From: an uncultured Prevotella sp.
Lineage (GTDB): Bacteria > Bacteroidota > Bacteroidia > Bacteroidales > Bacteroidaceae
Length of the DNA stretch: 10,499 nucleotides
Assembly: GCA_900556795.1 (NCBI GenBank)
Contig: USQD01000051.1
Coordinates: 1-10,499, forward strand
Direction: 5' to 3'
The notes beneath the pieces are model-generated. The model searched no databases, was not told the DNA's origin, and saw only the letters and a program-made list of their open reading frames with translations. How positions within the stretch are numbered: the stretch's first letter is position 1; the number at the start of each line of letters is the position of its first letter. Shown here in pieces: positions 7,053 to 10,499 of this stretch. The translations under genes and the position numbers were made by a program.

Positions 7053-10000
7053 TTAGAATGTTACTGATAAACCGAAGAGTAATGTGCGTGGTGTAGGGTA
7101 ACGACCATTGTCAATACCTGCACCATAACCATTATACGCTGCTGGCTCTGGAGAAGCTCCATCATAACCAGTGATGTAGAACAGGTTCTGACCTGTTACA
7201 TAGAGGGAAGCATTCTGCATGCCTACTCTGCTGATCCATGTCTTTGGCAAGTTCCAGTTGAGAGTAATCTCGCGCAGTGCCAGGTAGTCGCCCTTCTCGT
7301 AGAAACGGGAGCTGTTACCGTTGACTGCTGTGTAACCGTTGTTCTCACGGGTGATATTCATCTTGTTCAACTGGTCAGCATATGTAAATACTGGAAGGTC
7401 TGCATCGCGGTTAGTCTCAGACCATGTATCCTTTACCTTGTCGATGAGGTTGAACGAACCCTGATACTGTCCCAAAGAGCGGGCCTTGAGGTCGTTGTAG
7501 ATGGTGTGTCCCAATGAGTAGTCGAAACGTGCATAGAGAGATACATTCTTGTAACCGAATGTTGTGGTGAAACCACCAGTCACATTAGGGAAGATATTAC
7601 CTACTACCACGCGGTCGAGCTGACTGATATGTCCATCGCCATTCACGTCTTCCCAGCATACGTCTCCTGGCTCGATAGGCTTCCAGCCATTAGACTCCTT
7701 ATACTTCTTACCGGTTGCAGGGTTGATCTGGTCTGCCAAACCTGGACCATAAAGATGTGCGATGTCGTCAACACGCTCGTTGGCATTTGCCTTTACATCG
7801 TCCCAATCTCTGAAGATATGCTGCTGCTGGTAACCTACCAGGTCGCCCAACTTGCCACCTTCACGGTATCCACCGATCCACTTGGTTGGGGTCTTGCCGT
7901 TGGCATCTACCTTGCCTGCTGCTACCTCGTAACCACCAATCTGGTTGTTTGGCTTGTCGCTGCTTGGCAACTGCAATACCTTGTTGGCTACAGAAGTGAG
8001 GTTAGCTGTAACATCCCACTTGAAGTCCTTGCTGTTGATGATGTTGGCACGTACCTCCATCTCGAAACCAGAGTTGCGGAGCTTACCCAGGTTGGTCTTC
8101 ATGCTAGAGAAACCGGTGTAACCTGGCAAACTGATATCAGTAAGCAAGTTGTCGGTTGTACGGTTATAGTAGTCGAGGATAAAGCCCAGACGGTTGTTGA
8201 AGAAACCGATATCGAGACCTGCCTCGAACGACTTACTCTGCTCCCACTTCAACGCTGTATTGGTAAGGGTTGAGTTATAGTAACCAGTCTGACCGCCATA
8301 GTTGCCATACTTCTTGTAAAGACCATAAATATCGAAGTTACCGATACCGTTTACGTTACCGTTGATACCATAACTTACACGTGGCTTCAAGTTGCTGATG
8401 ACGCTGGAGATCTTAGAATTCTTCCAGAAGTCCTCCTCCATGATGTTCCAACCTGCAGATACACCTGGGAAGAAACCCCAACGGTTATCTTTCAACTTAG
8501 AGATACCGTCGTAACGATAGGTGAAAGAGAAGAGATACTTCTGCTTGAAGTCATAGTTAACACGACCGAAGAGAGACTCGATACGGTAACCAGTCTTGCT
8601 GCTGCTTGTAGCCGTGCGGTTAGCACCTACGTTCAGGGTATGGATTGTATCGAAAGGAGAGTTCTCTGTGCTTGCATTGAACTTGAAGTACTGATAGTCG
8701 AAGTACTCACCACCAATCATGGCATCCACATTGTGATTCTCGAAGAAGGTATCGTGATAGTTCAACGTACCGCTCAACTGAATCTGAGTGAAGCGTGTAA
8801 TGTTGGCTTCAGCAGCACGGGTTGTGTTAGGAGAACCCTGGTTCTGCTGCTGGTAAGACTTGTTGAAGCTCTCGTACTGGTAATCGTAGTGATACAGAGA
8901 AGAGTTTGCTGTGAATACCAACTTCTTAGGGATGATGTTCAAATCGAAGCCCAGGTTGTAGGTCTGCTTGCGTGTACCGTCTGTGCTTGTGAGGCGAGAA
9001 CGGTAGTACTCTGGGTTACCGTCACCTGTACCCCAACCAGAAGCAGGAGTGCCATCCTCCAGATATGGATTCCAGGTAGGACGCTGTGAACGGGAACGAT
9101 AGAAGAACTCGTATGTACCGATCCACAGAGAAGGCTGCTTAGCCCAGCTATAGGTAGTACCAGCCTTTACATTCAGGAAAGGAAGTACCCAGTAAGAACC
9201 GTTGATAGCACCATTGAAACGCTTGTAACCTGTACCCTTGACAGCACCATCCTCGTTGTAGTAACCGAGACTTGCAGAGAAGGTACCCTTGTCGTTACCG
9301 CCAGAAAGGCTCAGGTAGTGATCCTGCGTAAGCGCTACATCGTGGAAGGTTGCATCTTCCATCTGACCGCTGTAATCCTTATAGAGAATCTGCTTGCCCT
9401 CGTAGTATGGGTCGTCCATTACCTGCCAGCCCTCGCTCTGGAGATGCTTGGTATCATCATTGAGATAACGGATATCGAACAACTTGTTACCTATACCATA
9501 ACCCATCTGGTTATCTACAGAAGCGGCACTTGGAGCATTATTGGTATAACGCTTGTAACCCAAGCGGTTGTAGTAGATGTAATCATGTGCATTGAGGAAA
9601 TCGTAACCCTGACGGGAGAAGTTCATACCGAGCTTAGCCTTGTAGTTAACAGTGGTCTTACCAGCCTGACCATTCTTGGTCTGAACCAGAATTACACCAC
9701 CGTTGGCACGGGCACCGTAGATAGCGGTAGAAGCAGCGTCCTTCAAAACCTGGATTGACTCGATGTCTGAAGGGTTGATATCGCTCAAGCTCTCACGGAT
9801 GATACCATCCACAACGATGAGGGCGCCATTGTGACCACCTGTGATAGAAGCACCACCACGGAGAGTGATGTTAGGGCTTGCACCTGGCTGACCAGACTCG
9901 CTGATTACGCGGAGACCTGTCACTGTACCCTGCAACGCATTACCCACGTTGCTGACAGCAGCCTTCTCCAAAACCTTGTTATCCATCTTAGAGATAGCAG

Positions 10001-10406
10001 TGGTCAATGTGGCACGCTTCTGCTGACCACCATAACCAGTTACCACCACCTCGGCAAGCACCTGCTTGTTTTCGCTCATAGTTACGCTGAGAGGCTGACC
10101 CTCGAACTTGATCTCCTGAGTATCGAATCCGATATAAGAGATGACGATGATGTCGCCCTTCTTCACGTTGCTCAAAGAGAACTTACCGTCCAAGTCGGTA
10201 ACAGCACCATTGGATGTACCCTTCACGAGTACTGAAGCACCGATTACGGTCTCTCCAAGGTCATCAACTACCACACCTGTACAGGTAGAGGTCTGCTGCG
10301 TGGCACTCACTGCCAAGCTACTAGTACCTGCGAATGCTGGCGAAGCGCCCATGCATCCCAAAGATACTGCCATGACTAATTGTTTCAAATCTGAGTTCAT
10401 GTTCAT
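7053..10406 (-). CDS. nanO: SusC/RagA-like TonB-dependent outer-membrane transporter, probable sialic acid transporter NanO
   Basis: A 1117-aa SusC-family TonB-dependent receptor that should import sialic acid or small sialylated glycans across the outer membrane together with NanU. The signal peptide ends near AFA26. A carboxypeptidase-regulatory-like beta-sandwich spans about 42-118 (TGVVVDDLGETVIGASV... VISYIGFDTQEI), followed by the TonB-box region VVVTGYG (about 120-126). The plug spans about 135-247 and includes LRGGASITGG, the VVDG turn, and the SusC signature IQVLKDAASTAIYGARANGG. The rest is beta-barrel, ending in the C-terminal aromatic FGLSVTF. A DxNxDGxIxxxD loop (D920-D931) lies late in the barrel and resembles a calcium-binding loop. 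Two in-frame ATGs exist (10406 and 10400) and no Shine-Dalgarno separates them, so either may be used; the upstream one is listed. The Lys and Ile codons examined near the start are mostly AAG and ATC, unlike the AT-rich start of nanM, which suggests high expression. No anti-sigma signalling (STN) domain was seen. Substrate is inferred from the operon. Confidence 0.9.
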   Translation of the reverse strand: MNMNSDLKQLVMAVSLGCMGASPAFAGTSSLAVSATQQTSTCTGVVVDDLGETVIGASVLVKGTSNGAVTDLDGKFSLSNVKKGDIIVISYIGFDTQEIKFEGQPLSVTMSENKQVLAEVVVTGYGGQQKRATLTTAISKMDNKVLEKAAVSNVGNALQGTVTGLRVISESGQPGASPNITLRGGASITGGHNGALIVVDGIIRESLSDINPSDIESIQVLKDAASTAIYGARANGGVILVQTKNGQAGKTTVNYKAKLGMNFSRQGYDFLNAHDYIYYNRLGYKRYTNNAPSAASVDNQMGYGIGNKLFDIRYLNDDTKHLQSEGWQVMDDPYYEGKQILYKDYSGQMEDATFHDVALTQDHYLSLSGGNDKGTFSASLGYYNEDGAVKGTGYKRFNGAINGSYWVLPFLNVKAGTTYSWAKQPSLWIGTYEFFYRSRSQRPTWNPYLEDGTPASGWGTGDGNPEYYRSRLTSTDGTRKQTYNLGFDLNIIPKKLVFTANSSLYHYDYQYESFNKSYQQQNQGSPNTTRAAEANITRFTQIQLSGTLNYHDTFFENHNVDAMIGGEYFDYQYFKFNASTENSPFDTIHTLNVGANRTATSSSKTGYRIESLFGRVNYDFKQKYLFSFTYRYDGISKLKDNRWGFFPGVSAGWNIMEEDFWKNSKISSVISNLKPRVSYGINGNVNGIGNFDIYGLYKKYGNYGGQTGYYNSTLTNTALKWEQSKSFEAGLDIGFFNNRLGFILDYYNRTTDNLLTDISLPGYTGFSSMKTNLGKLRNSGFEMEVRANIINSKDFKWDVTANLTSVANKVLQLPSSDKPNNQIGGYEVAAGKVDANGKTPTKWIGGYREGGKLGDLVGYQQQHIFRDWDDVKANANERVDDIAHLYGPGLADQINPATGKKYKESNGWKPIEPGDVCWEDVNGDGHISQLDRVVVGNIFPNVTGGFTTTFGYKNVSLYARFDYSLGHTIYNDLKARSLGQYQGSFNLIDKVKDTWSETNRDADLPVFTYADQLNKMNITRENNGYTAVNGNSSRFYEKGDYLALREITLNWNLPKTWISRVGMQNASLYVTGQNLFYITGYDGASPEPAAYNGYGAGIDNGRYPTPRTLLFGLSVTF

Positions 10407-10433
10407 AAGTTGATAATTAGTTACTAAAGTTTC

Positions 10434-10457
10434 GCAAGTGAATAAATATCAACTTGC
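10434..10457. repeat. Inverted repeat in the nanO leader
   Basis: GCAAGT (10434-10439) and ACTTGC (10452-10457) are perfect 6-bp inverted arms separated by 12 AT-rich bases. The element lies 28 nt upstream of the nanO ATG. It could be an operator for a dimeric regulator or a weak hairpin in the 5' leader. Arms this short may occur by chance. Confidence 0.3.
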
Positions 10458-10466
10458 TTGTTTATA

Positions 10467-10490
10467 AATATGCATATTACGTAGCGTATG
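10467..10490. promoter_or_regulatory. Palindrome cluster upstream of nanO
   Basis: AATATGCATATT (10467-10478) is a perfect 12-bp palindrome. It is followed directly by TACG-tag-CGTA (10478-10488), a second short inverted repeat, and the wider run CATA...TATG (10473-10490) is also nearly symmetrical with one extra base. Two dyads within 24 bp about 60-85 nt upstream of the receptor start are suggestive of a regulator-binding site. No match to the Bacteroidetes -7 element TAnnTTTG with five or more fixed bases is present between here and the ATG, so the promoter may lie beyond the window edge. Confidence 0.3.
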
Positions 10491-10499
10491 GGCAACAGG

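Noticed and set aside
146..10406. Idea that the operon is a wholly new system
   Set aside because: Each of the five genes belongs to a known family and the combination matches described Bacteroidetes sialic acid loci. No unassigned gene, RNA or repeat array is left over.
10141..10413. Open frame on the plus strand over the start of nanO
   Set aside because: It mirrors the signal peptide and first domain of nanO in antisense; there is no independent coding evidence.
10407..10499. Search for a Bacteroidetes promoter (TTTG, then TAnnTTTG) in front of nanO
   Set aside because: On the minus strand no site matches five or more of the six fixed bases of the -7 element; the best sites match only four. 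The promoter may lie outside the window.

Overview
This window is one end of a contig or scaffold from a member of the Bacteroidales, most likely the Prevotellaceae (Prevotella/Segatella-like). The evidence is a tandem SusC-type TonB-dependent receptor and SusD-type lipoprotein, Bacteroidetes-style lipoprotein signal peptides, weak or absent Shine-Dalgarno sequences, and base composition of roughly 45-50 % G+C by eye. The genus is an inference. Positions 1-71 are not biological: they match an Illumina P7/TruSeq index adapter left on the contig end.

All real genes lie on the minus strand and read from right to left. In transcription order they are: nanO, SusC-like outer-membrane transporter (10406-7053); nanU, SusD-like surface lipoprotein (7039-5477); a 156-nt gap with a strong hairpin and a possible secondary promoter; hexA, GH20 beta-N-acetylhexosaminidase (5320-3455); nanS, two-domain sialate O-acetylesterase (3428-1314); nanM, lipoprotein version of the cyclically permuted N-acetylneuraminate mutarotase/epimerase (1279-146). 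A rho-independent terminator (136 down to 84) closes the unit 10 nt after the nanM stop. The intergenic gaps other than the 156-nt one are 13, 26 and 34 nt, so this looks like one operon.

The gene set matches the sialic acid (NAN) utilisation loci known from Bacteroidetes such as Tannerella forsythia. NanU captures sialic acid or sialylated glycan at the surface and NanO imports it by TonB-driven transport. NanS removes O-acetyl groups that block sialidase and lyase action, HexA removes terminal HexNAc exposed on the glycan, and NanM converts released alpha-Neu5Ac to the beta anomer in the periplasm. A sialidase (nanH), lyase (nanA/nanL), epimerase (nanE) and inner-membrane transporter (nanT) are not in the window. 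They may lie beyond the right edge or elsewhere.

I found no RNA genes, mobile elements or CRISPR arrays, and no evidence for a wholly new system. The points worth a second look are the adapter, the missing nanH with a hairpin in the nanU-hexA gap, the fused double SGNH esterase, the GH20 motif variant, and the palindromes upstream of nanO.
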